Notes under the pieces: generated by a model
The model's database searches: none
Seen by the model: only the letters and a program-made list of their open reading frames with translations
What the model was told of the DNA's origin: nothing
Part shown: positions 36,141-42,930 of the stretch, one piece after another
How positions within the stretch are numbered: position 1 is the stretch's first letter
Layout: every line of letters starts with the position of its first letter
Program-made: the position numbers and the translations under genes
Source: Akkermansiaceae bacterium
GTDB lineage: Bacteria; Verrucomicrobiota; Verrucomicrobiia; Verrucomicrobiales; Akkermansiaceae
Assembly (NCBI GenBank): GCA_905182405.1
Contig: CAJJBQ010000001.1
Coordinates: 62,001 to 126,000 of the forward strand
Reading direction: 5' to 3'
Length of the DNA stretch: 64,000 nucleotides

Positions 36141-36863
36141 GTGCAAGATGACCAATTCTTTCAAAAGAACCACGTCGAGAACCACCTCGCCGGCATCTTC
36201 GACGACCTCCCCGGTTTCATCTACTTCGTCAAAGACCACGACCTCCGCTACGTCGCCTACAACCAGCGTCTCTGCGACATCTTCGAATCAAGCGAGATCC
36301 TCGGCAAGCGAGACGACGACTTCATCCCGCCCCACATCCTAAAACACATCCGCGAAGACGACCTCCGCATCCTTGAAACCGGCCAACCCGTCATCAACCG
36401 CGTCGAGCTCGTCCCCCGCGGCAGCGGCTTCGTCGACTGGTCCACCACCACCAAAAAGCCCCTCCTCAATCAAAAAGGAACCATCTGCGGCATCATCGGC
36501 ATCACCCGCCCCTTCGACCAAGGCACCACCTCCCTCGCCAAAAACGAGGAACTCGGACCCGCTCTGGCACTCCTCCACCAGCGCTACCGTGACAACATCC
36601 CCATCACCGAACTCGCCAAAAATGCCAACCTCTCCCTCAGCAGCTTTCTGCGAAAATTCAAAGCCTGCTTCAACATGACCCCCAAGGAATACCTCCGCCA
36701 CCTCCGCGTCCAGGAAGCTTGCCACCTCATTGTCCGCACCACTCATACCTTCGCCGAAATCAGCCACCACTGCGGCTTCGCCGACCAAGCTCACTTTTCC
36801 CGCGAATTCTCCCGCATCCTCAAAGAACCTCCCTCCGCCTACCGCGCCCGCTACCGCCTCTAA
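36141..36863 (+). CDS. AraC-family transcriptional regulator with PAS sensor domain
   Basis: I start at GTG 36141 (VQDDQFFQKNHVENHLAGIF); TTG 36138 is adjacent, and the ORF is open further left only through non-coding-looking sequence. Residues about 10-120 are a PAS domain (FDDLPGFIYFVKDHDLRYVA, GKRDDDFIPPH, GIIGITRPFD). The C-terminal 100 residues are a double helix-turn-helix of the AraC type (ITELAKNANLSLSSFLRKFK, MTPKEYLRHLRVQEACHLIV, FADQAHFSREFSR). PAS-AraC regulators sense a small ligand or redox signal. It lies 146 bases upstream of the Tm-1-like gene on the same strand, so it probably controls the catabolic cluster. Confidence 0.88.
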   Translation: MQDDQFFQKNHVENHLAGIFDDLPGFIYFVKDHDLRYVAYNQRLCDIFESSEILGKRDDDFIPPHILKHIREDDLRILETGQPVINRVELVPRGSGFVDWSTTTKKPLLNQKGTICGIIGITRPFDQGTTSLAKNEELGPALALLHQRYRDNIPITELAKNANLSLSSFLRKFKACFNMTPKEYLRHLRVQEACHLIVRTTHTFAEISHHCGFADQAHFSREFSRILKEPPSAYRARYRL

Positions 36864-37009
36864 CAGGAGTCGTGGCGCACCCGCCGCTTCGCACGCCTTG
36901 GCGAGGGAGAAAGCTCGTTCAAATCTCAAATCCCTCCTGACGATTTTATTCAAAAAACACCCCATTTTCTTCAAGACTCTTGCTCTACCATCGTGTATCT
37001 CTTTCTCCC

Positions 37010-38227
37010 ATGAAAACCGTCGCCATTCTAGCCACCCTCGACACCAAAGCTGCCGAAGCCGACTTCATGCGCACCGAAATCGAAACCCTCGGCGGCCAAG
37101 CCCTCCTCATCGACCTCTCCCTCGTCGGCGACTCCGACCTTAAAGCAGACGTTTCAAAACAGGAAGTCGTCTCCGCTGGCGGAGGTAATCTCGACGAGCT
37201 CCTCGTCAAACCCAACCGTGAGCAATCCAATCCCTTCATCGTCACCGGAGCCACCAAGATCCTCCTCGAACTTCAGGAAGCTGGCACGATCGACGCCGTT
37301 GTCACCCTCGGCGGCACCCAAGGCACCTCCACCTGCGCTCCCATCCTCCAGGCCCTTCCCTATGGCTTCCCGAAAATCATGCTTTCCACCGCCGCCTCCG
37401 GCGACACCTCACCCTTCGTCGGCATAAAAGACATCACCATGATGTTCGCTGTCTCCGACATCCTCGGCCTTAACGTCTTCTCCCGCAAAATCCTCGCCAA
37501 CGCCGCAGCAGCAGCATGGGGCATGGCACAATCCGAGCAGAGCATCACCAAGTCCACCGCCAAAGGCGTCATCGGCATGTCCAATCTCGGCGTCCTCACC
37601 CAAGGCGCGATGCACGCCATCGACCTCTTTGAAAAAGCGGGCTACGAAGTCATCACCTTCCACGCCATCGGAGCCGGTGGCGATGCCATGGAGCAGATGA
37701 TGAAAGAAGGAATCATCAACGCCGTCTTCGACTACGGCCTCGGCGAAATCGCCGACGGCGTCTGGGGCGTCCTCCGCGCCGGCGGACCCGAACGACTCAC
37801 CGTCGCCGGAAAACTCGGCCTCCCACAAGTCATCGTCCCCGGAGGTTCCGAGCACCTCGGCATCCTCGTCAACGAGCCCAGCAAAGTTCCCGCCGGCTAC
37901 GAAGACCACCAAATCACCTGGCACTCACCCTACGTCTTCGTCCCCCGCCTCAACGCCGAGGAACAAGGCCGCGTCGCGAAAATCATCGGCGAAAAACTCG
38001 TCCACTCCACCAAGGACACCCTCTTCCTCATGCCCCTCAAAGGCGTCTCCAGCTACTCCGCTGAAGGTGGCGAACTTTACAACCCCGGGCTCGATGCCGC
38101 CTACTGGGAGTCCCTCCAAAAGGAACTCCCCGACACCATCGAAGTCGAATCCATGGACAACAACGCCCAAGATGACGTCTTCGTCGAGCGCGCTGTCAGC
38201 TACCTCATCGACAAACTAGAAAACTAA
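37010..38227 (+). CDS. Tm-1-like ATP-binding (UPF0261) protein
   Basis: From ATG 37010 the product is 405 residues (MKTVAILATLDTKAAEADFM). It matches the UPF0261/Tm-1-like family: 'ATLDTKAAEADF', 'VVTLGGTQGTSTCAPILQAL', 'MLSTAASGDTSPFVGIKDIT', 'GVIGMSNLGVLTQGAMHAID', 'FHAIGAGGDAMEQMM' and 'GGSEHLGILVNEPS'. The tomato virus-resistance protein Tm-1 carries this domain fused to a PEP-hydrolase-type barrel. Here the partner is encoded at 30197. The bacterial reaction is not firmly established. The gene opens the plus-strand run with LsrF-, Rpe- and SDR-type enzymes. Confidence 0.9.
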   Translation: MKTVAILATLDTKAAEADFMRTEIETLGGQALLIDLSLVGDSDLKADVSKQEVVSAGGGNLDELLVKPNREQSNPFIVTGATKILLELQEAGTIDAVVTLGGTQGTSTCAPILQALPYGFPKIMLSTAASGDTSPFVGIKDITMMFAVSDILGLNVFSRKILANAAAAAWGMAQSEQSITKSTAKGVIGMSNLGVLTQGAMHAIDLFEKAGYEVITFHAIGAGGDAMEQMMKEGIINAVFDYGLGEIADGVWGVLRAGGPERLTVAGKLGLPQVIVPGGSEHLGILVNEPSKVPAGYEDHQITWHSPYVFVPRLNAEEQGRVAKIIGEKLVHSTKDTLFLMPLKGVSSYSAEGGELYNPGLDAAYWESLQKELPDTIEVESMDNNAQDDVFVERAVSYLIDKLEN

Positions 38228-38252
38228 GGAGCGTGGGTTTGTAACCGTACGT

Positions 38253-38263
38253 CCCCAACCAAG
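38253..38263 (+). promoter_or_regulatory. CCCCAACCAAG motif, copy upstream of the small ORF and lsrF-like gene
   Basis: The 13-mer CCCAACCAAGCTC recurs exactly in front of the Rpe-like gene (39453-39465). Related CAACCAAG copies precede the SDR gene (40423-40433) and the alpha/beta hydrolase (29435-29444). The recurrence in intergenic positions of one gene cluster suggests a regulator site or shared leader; this is inference. Confidence 0.35.
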
Positions 38264-38283
38264 CTCTCTCAACCGAGCCACCC

Positions 38284-38450
38284 ATGTCCCCCAAAAAAAC
38301 CTCTCTCCAGGAACGGCGTTCTTCTTCAAGAACATCTTTGCATTGCTTTTCGCAATCGCGGGCGCAGTGGTCTTGATCATTGGCAAAATGATCAAGACCA
38401 CTCCTGCTTCCTCAAACCCTTTCCAAAATACCAACACCACAACCAACTAA
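38284..38450 (+). CDS. small single-span membrane protein, frame broken at A7
   Basis: ATG 38284 reads MSPKK up to an A7 run (38293-38299). A -1 shift there gives NLSPGTAFFFKNIFALLFAI then AGAVVLIIGKMIKTTPASSN and a Thr/Asn tail, ending at TAA 38448-38450. The product would be a 55-residue protein with one transmembrane helix, ending 4 bases before the lsrF-like ATG. One extra A would restore the frame, so this is either an indel error, slippage on A7, or a decayed gene. The hydrophobic stretch is also the site of a perfect 16-bp inverted repeat. Confidence 0.45.
38366..38402 (+). promoter_or_regulatory. perfect 16-bp inverted repeat, strong RNA hairpin
   Basis: AGTGGTCTTGATCATT (38366-38381) pairs perfectly with AATGATCAAGACCACT (38387-38402) around a GGCAA loop. 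No T tract follows, so it is not a standard terminator. It sits 52 bases before the lsrF-like start and could act as an mRNA processing or stability element, an attenuator, or an operator. Confidence 0.7.
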
Positions 38451-38454
38451 TAAA

Positions 38455-39321
38455 ATGGCTGACTTAGACGACATCAGAGACGGAGACAACTTCGGTCTCA
38501 ACACACCCGCCGACACATCCTCATTCTACCTCAAGGGAATGAACAGCGCTTCTTGGGGAATCAAGAACCGCATGTCCCGCATCTTCAACGCGAAGTCCGG
38601 ACGCACCGTCATGCTTGCATTCGACCACGGCTTCCTCATGGGGCCGACTTCCGGTCTTGAACGCATCGACCTCAACATCGCCCCGCTTGCCGAAGAAGCT
38701 GACTGCCTCATGGGTTGCCGCGGGATGATTCGCACCAGCATCCCTGCTGAGAACACCAAGCCAATCTGCCTCCGCACCGATACCGGCACCACCATTCTCA
38801 CCGAGATGAACCACAACGTTCTCATCTCCGAGATCGATGCCATCTCCATGAACGTCTCCGCAATGGCAGCCATGCTCGCTATCGGCGACAAGGACACCGA
38901 AGCCATCACCGTCTCCAACTTCTCCAAGTTGGTCGACATCGGTAATAAATACAGCATCCCTGTCATGGGTGTCACCGCTGTTGGTAAGGACATGGCTCGC
39001 GACTCCCGCTACTTCGGCCTCGCTTCCCGCGTTTGTGCTGAAAATGGCGCATCCATCGTGAAGACCTACTACACCGAAGGCTTCGAAAACGTTGTCGCCG
39101 CCTGCCCCGTCCCCGTCGTCATCGCCGGTGGTAAAAAGCTCCCTGAGCTCGAGGCACTCGAACTCTGCTACAACGCCATCCAGTGTGGTGCATCCGGAGT
39201 CGACATGGGTCGCAACGTCTTCCAATCCGATAAGCCTCTCGCCATGATGAAGGCTGTTAAAGAAGTCGTTCATAACGGAGCAAAACCCTCCGAAGCGATC
39301 GAGATCTACAACGCCGGCTAA
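38455..39321 (+). CDS. lsrF: LsrF-type class I aldolase/thiolase
   Basis: A 288-residue TIM-barrel protein that follows E. coli LsrF almost colinearly from MADLDDIRDG onwards: RMSRIFNAKSGRTVMLAFDH, GPTSGLERIDLNIAPL, GVTAVGKDMARDSRYF and VIAGGKKLPELEALELC. The Schiff-base lysine falls at Lys203 (IVKTYYTEGF), the same position as in LsrF. LsrF is the 3-hydroxy-5-phosphonooxypentane-2,4-dione thiolase of AI-2 breakdown. No other lsr gene is present, so the substrate here is probably a related phosphorylated sugar rather than AI-2. It is followed by an Rpe-like and an SDR gene on the same strand. Confidence 0.85.
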   Translation: MADLDDIRDGDNFGLNTPADTSSFYLKGMNSASWGIKNRMSRIFNAKSGRTVMLAFDHGFLMGPTSGLERIDLNIAPLAEEADCLMGCRGMIRTSIPAENTKPICLRTDTGTTILTEMNHNVLISEIDAISMNVSAMAAMLAIGDKDTEAITVSNFSKLVDIGNKYSIPVMGVTAVGKDMARDSRYFGLASRVCAENGASIVKTYYTEGFENVVAACPVPVVIAGGKKLPELEALELCYNAIQCGASGVDMGRNVFQSDKPLAMMKAVKEVVHNGAKPSEAIEIYNAG

Positions 39322-39328
39322 ACGTGGC

Positions 39329-39345
39329 CGCGACCTCCTGTCGCG
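39329..39345. repeat. short palindrome CGCGACctcctGTCGCG
   Basis: A 6-bp stem with loop ctcct lies just after the lsrF-like stop. A related palindrome, GGACattcctGTCC, is at 39429-39442. Both share TCCTGTC and may be copies of a small interspersed element. Confidence 0.35.
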
Positions 39346-39360
39346 CAGCCAAAAAACTCA

Positions 39361-39392
39361 AAAAGTCCCCGGGTCCAATCCCCAGGGCTTTT
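39361..39392 (+). terminator. weak terminator-like hairpin
   Basis: AAAAGTCC pairs with GGGCTTTT (one G-U pair) around a 16-base loop, followed by CTT. It lies 40 bases after the lsrF-like gene and could end or attenuate transcription before the Rpe-like gene. Confidence 0.45.
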
Positions 39393-39518
39393 CTTAAAAG
39401 GAGTCGTAGGTCTCCTGATATGAAGCCTGGACATTCCTGTCCGCTCCCCGCCCCCAACCAAGCTCCCCTAGCACTCAAATAAGCCCTTGAAACGGCAATC
39501 CAACTTACAGCTACCGTC

Positions 39519-40193
39519 ATGACCCGCGCCGAAAAAATCGACCTCATCCGCAGCCGCCCCCAACTCTCCGTCGCCACCCTCAGCTACGACATGGGCAACC
39601 AAGCCGCCGCCTTGCAAATCCTGCAAAAAAACGACGTCAACCTCCTGCACTTCGATGTCATGGACGGCAACATCTGGCCCAACATCACCGTCGGTTCCCC
39701 CTTCGTCGGCGGCCTTAAAACCGAACTCCTCAAAGACGTTCACCTGCTCATCAACAAGCCCAAACAGCACATCGACGCCTTCGCCAAAGCCGGTGCCGAT
39801 CTCATCTCTTTCTCCGCCGAATACACTGCCCACATCGACGACACCCTTGCTCGTATTTCCGGCCACCAAGACATCGTCCGCGGCGTCTCCCTCAACCCCG
39901 GAACCTCCGTCAGCTTCATCAAAAAATACCTCGATCAAATCGACTACGTCCTCCTCCTCGGAGTCGGCCCATACAGCGGCAAGGAAACCTTCCTCGACGA
40001 CCTCCCCGTAAAAATCGAAACCCTCCTCTCCTGGAAACCCGAGCTCCTCATCTGCATCGATGGAGGCGTTAACAAAGACACCATCCCCCAGATCGCAGCC
40101 ATGAAGCCCCACTTCGTCGTCTCCGGATCCGCCATCTTCAACAACGAAGACCCCGTCAAGAACCTCAAGTTCTTCAACGACACTCTGGCCTAG
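39519..40193 (+). CDS. ribulose-phosphate 3-epimerase-like protein
   Basis: A 224-residue TIM barrel of the ribulose-phosphate epimerase superfamily. Metal/catalytic residues are visible in HFDVMDG (His44, Asp46, Asp49) and in ICIDGGVNKDTI near the C-terminus, and the phosphate-binding end reads VVSGSAIFNNEDP. It lacks the exact 'MTVNPGF' loop of housekeeping Rpe (LLLGVGPYSGKE instead), which points to another sugar phosphate. Position between the LsrF-type aldolase and the SDR suggests epimerisation within the same pathway. Confidence 0.85.
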   Translation: MTRAEKIDLIRSRPQLSVATLSYDMGNQAAALQILQKNDVNLLHFDVMDGNIWPNITVGSPFVGGLKTELLKDVHLLINKPKQHIDAFAKAGADLISFSAEYTAHIDDTLARISGHQDIVRGVSLNPGTSVSFIKKYLDQIDYVLLLGVGPYSGKETFLDDLPVKIETLLSWKPELLICIDGGVNKDTIPQIAAMKPHFVVSGSAIFNNEDPVKNLKFFNDTLA

Positions 40194-40474
40194 GAAATTC
40201 CAAATTCTAGAATCAGAAACTCGAAACAAATTCAAAACCCGAATCTTAAAACTAGAAATCCAAGTTTCGTCCATTTCCTCTTTTTCGTGGTCACCAAAAT
40301 CCACAACCCACTGGTCCGACGTCTCGGCCGCCGTATCCCGAAGGACGCTGGAGAATCCATCCATTTCATCCATTTTCCTGTTGGCTATCTCCACTTCGTT
40401 CCGGTTGTGGGTTCTAAACCCTCCACAACCAAGATTTCACCAATCCCTCCTCACCACTCACTATTCAAAATCTC
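40194..40474. other. intergenic region with inverted repeat before the SDR gene
   Basis: No gene is visible. The sequence holds a perfect 8-bp inverted repeat GGTTGTGG (40403-40410) / CCACAACC (40423-40430), the second arm overlapping a CAACCAAG motif, 42 bases before the SDR start. This could be an operator. The first 80 bases are AT-rich and featureless. Confidence 0.4.
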
Positions 40475-41242
40475 ATGTCTGATCAAATCCACGCCAACAA
40501 AGTAGCCATTGTCACCGGAGCCGCAGGCGGTATCGGTCGCGCCACTGTCGAACGCCTTCGCAACGACGGAGCCACCGTCGTCGGCCTCGACATCAATCCA
40601 GCCGTCGTCGAAAACCTCACCGGCGAGCGCCTCACCGGCATCGTTTGCGACATCACCAATGACGCCGCCATGAGAACCATCATCGACGACACCGTCGCCA
40701 AGCACGGCTCACTCGACCTCATCGTCGCCAACGCCGGCATCTTCAAATCCGGCGAGTACATCGAAGCCCCCGAAGACAGCTGGGACCTCCACCTCAAGAT
40801 CAACCTCACCGCGACTCAGCGCTTCCTCAAGTTCTCCATCCCCCACCTTAAAAAGAGCATCCTCGCACCGAGCATTATTATCATCGGCTCGCGCAACTAT
40901 GCTGCTCCTGGACCAGGCGCCTCCGCCTACTCCGTCACCAAAGCCGGCGTCACCCAGCTCGCCCGCGTCGCCGCCCTCGAGCTCGCCTCCTTCGGCGTCC
41001 GCGTCAACATCATCCACCCCGACGCCGTCTTCGACACCGAGATCTGGTCCCAGGAAGCTCTTGAAAAATCAGCCAAGCGCTACGGCATGACCGTCGAAGA
41101 ATACAAAACGAAAAACCTCCTCAGCACCGAGATCACCTCCCCCGGCGTCGCCGCCATGGTCTCCACCGTCGCCGGCCCCGTCTTCAGCGCCACCACCGGC
41201 GCCCAAATCCCCATCGACGGCGGCAACGACCGCGTGATTTAA
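40475..41242 (+). CDS. SDR family oxidoreductase (rhamnulose-aldolase-fusion type)
   Basis: A 255-residue classical short-chain dehydrogenase. NAD-binding TGAAGGIG is at 14-21, NAG at about 88-90, and catalytic Tyr152 and Lys156 lie in YSVTK, with a Ser in IIGSRNY. The C-terminal loop 'HPDAVFDTEIWSQEALEKSA' then 'KRYGMTVEEYKTKNLL' resembles the dehydrogenase half of bifunctional aldolase/SDR (RhaD/RhaE-like) enzymes, which oxidise short aldehydes or sugar acids. It ends the cluster and is followed by a convergent hairpin terminator. Confidence 0.88.
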   Translation: MSDQIHANKVAIVTGAAGGIGRATVERLRNDGATVVGLDINPAVVENLTGERLTGIVCDITNDAAMRTIIDDTVAKHGSLDLIVANAGIFKSGEYIEAPEDSWDLHLKINLTATQRFLKFSIPHLKKSILAPSIIIIGSRNYAAPGPGASAYSVTKAGVTQLARVAALELASFGVRVNIIHPDAVFDTEIWSQEALEKSAKRYGMTVEEYKTKNLLSTEITSPGVAAMVSTVAGPVFSATTGAQIPIDGGNDRVI

Positions 41243-41251
41243 CTCAACTTC

Positions 41252-41281
41252 ATGGGACATCTCCTCACCGGGATGTCCCAT
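41252..41281. terminator. convergent hairpin terminator
   Basis: A perfect 10-bp stem ATGGGACATC / GATGTCCCAT with a 10-base loop lies between the stops of the SDR gene (plus) and the EgtB/SenA-like gene (minus), its last base touching the latter stop. The T tract is poor. Confidence 0.55.
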
Positions 41282-42564
41282 TATCTTGCACAGGTCCGAA
41301 ACCCCGTGAAGACATCCGTCCTTCCCGGAAGAAAAGCCTGACGATAGCTGTTGCGAATCAAGCTGGAGCAGGTCGCGCACGACCCGCCCTTGGTCACCCG
41401 GTGATCACCAAATTGTAGGACCGACATGTAGTGATACATATCGATTTCGAATCCGGCGTAGGGCAAAAATTGACTGCTCGTCCACTCCCAGGCTGTCCCT
41501 AACATTTGCAGACAACCCGCCGGACTGGCGCTCTCACTGAAAGCATCCACCGGCGCAGTGCCGAAGAAGGTCCCATCCATATCCACTCGCGTCGAATCCA
41601 TCGTCTCACCCCAAGGATAGCGGAGTGCTTCCGGACCGCGCGCGGCCGCTTCCCACTCCGGTTCGGTCGGAAGCCACCGCCCCGCCCATCGGCAAAATGC
41701 TTCCGCCTCCCAAACGCTGACGTGAAGCACAGGGGCATCCAACGGCAGTTCTTCCCACTGATCAAATTTCCGATGCTGCCAGCTCCCATCGGCGTCACGA
41801 CGCCAGTAAGTCGGCATCTCGCGCTTCCCTCCTTCGCCTTCCAACAGCCAACACTTCCCCCCGAAATCCCACAGCGCTTCATTCTGATAAGCACCGGCTA
41901 CCACGAATTCGAGAAACTCACGATTACTCACCAAGGTCTTCGAAATTGAAAATGACTCCACTCTCACCCGGTGACTTGGCCTCTCATTATCGAAACTAAA
42001 CTCACCCGAGCTCAGCGGAGGCATCCCCATCAAATAGTCTCCACCCTCCACCTGGGCGTCGCCTGAAATCCCAGAGCCCTTTGGGGGGGCGGCCTTCAGA
42101 GTTGCGAACGACGGAGCAGGATATCCCAACGTCTGCCGCGACCAAAGCAGCGACTCGATGTGCATCTGATGATGATGAATCACGTAGCGTAAAAGATAGC
42201 CCTCTTCATCATCAAGTGCCCTTCCCCCAAACTTCTCCCGAACCTCGCCGAGCACTCCCCGGTAGTAATCAAACATCGCACCCTTCTCGGGCACAACTCC
42301 GGGCCTCCAGCGATGCTTATGTGAAATCTCAAAAGAGTCCCAAACATCGTCATATCCCGGCATCCTGGCTCCACTTTCGCCAAACTTACGCAGGAGAAAA
42401 TACTCATAAAAGAAGGCCGAATGTCCCAGCTCCCAAATCGGGGGGTTGACTCCCGGAGAGTAGGGCACCGCAAGTTGCCCATCATCGAGATCGTCCAACA
42501 AGGCGCGGGACTTCCGGTCCACCACATCAAGTTCAACCATCATCTCTTCTATTGTCTTCATCAT
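41281..42564 (-). CDS. EgtB/SenA-like DinB-SUMF1 enzyme
   Basis: A 427-residue non-haem iron enzyme related to sulfoxide/selenoneine synthases. The N-terminal DinB-like helix bundle supplies iron ligands: His48 (ELGHSAFFYEYF) and the HHHQMHIE run at 130-137. The segment 'ESLLWSRQTLGYPAP' resembles SenA more than EgtB. The C-terminal half is a SUMF1/FGE-type fold (PTYWRRDADGSWQHRKFDQW, VSVWEAEAFCRWAGRWLPTE, VTKGGSCATCSSLIRNSYR, TGFRTCAR). No egtD, senB or selD homologue lies nearby. It is probably not the formylglycine-generating enzyme for the local sulfatases, because it carries the DinB domain. Confidence 0.82.
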   Translation of the reverse strand: MMKTIEEMMVELDVVDRKSRALLDDLDDGQLAVPYSPGVNPPIWELGHSAFFYEYFLLRKFGESGARMPGYDDVWDSFEISHKHRWRPGVVPEKGAMFDYYRGVLGEVREKFGGRALDDEEGYLLRYVIHHHQMHIESLLWSRQTLGYPAPSFATLKAAPPKGSGISGDAQVEGGDYLMGMPPLSSGEFSFDNERPSHRVRVESFSISKTLVSNREFLEFVVAGAYQNEALWDFGGKCWLLEGEGGKREMPTYWRRDADGSWQHRKFDQWEELPLDAPVLHVSVWEAEAFCRWAGRWLPTEPEWEAAARGPEALRYPWGETMDSTRVDMDGTFFGTAPVDAFSESASPAGCLQMLGTAWEWTSSQFLPYAGFEIDMYHYMSVLQFGDHRVTKGGSCATCSSLIRNSYRQAFLPGRTDVFTGFRTCAR

Positions 42565-42664
42565 GGAATCTCCTATTCCTGACAGATTTCCGGTGAAAAT
42601 TCAATTCATTCAAATGAATCCTCTGCTTTCAACCATCTTATCGGAAGGGGCAAAACTGGAATCA

Positions 42665-42930
42665 TCACTGCCGATCTCTCAGCCACGTTGCGCCTGACGC
42701 ATCCAGATAAGCTTCGAAGGCATCAGGTTGATTCGATTTCCAAGCACGGGCGATCTTGAGCATGACCTTTTCACGTTGGGCCTAATCGGTGATCATTTCA
42801 GCCGTCCCGAGAGCGGCAGCGGGATTCACCGCCGAAATGGAAAGGGCGTAGGCCGCCACAGAAGGATCGATCGCTGGCGAGGCTTCGAACTGATCAAACC
42901 AGGCTGCTGCTCCGGAATCGACCTTGGTAA
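42665..42930 (-). pseudogene. remnant of a verrucomicrobial helical-repeat protein
   Basis: The minus strand reads AAAWFDQFEASPAIDPSVAA then YALSISAVNPAAALGTAEMI and TD, an in-frame TAG, then AQREKVMLKIARAWKSNQPD and AFEAYLDASG to a TGA at 42665. The pattern (AAxWFDQL, 'NPAAALGTAExI', 'REKVMLKIARAW', 'DPDAFEAYL') is that of the repeat proteins common in Verrucomicrobiae. It has no start, a nonsense codon in the middle and is cut at its 5' end where the GDSL fragment begins. Function of the parent family is unknown. Confidence 0.7.

Noticed and set aside
38455..39321. LsrF-type gene as evidence for an AI-2 (lsr) operon
   Set aside because: No LsrK kinase, LsrR repressor, LsrG isomerase or ABC transporter is present; neighbours point to another substrate.
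41281..42564. SUMF1 domain taken as the formylglycine-generating enzyme for the sulfatases
   Set aside because: The DinB-like N-terminus with iron ligands marks it as EgtB/SenA-type; formylglycine-generating enzymes lack this domain.
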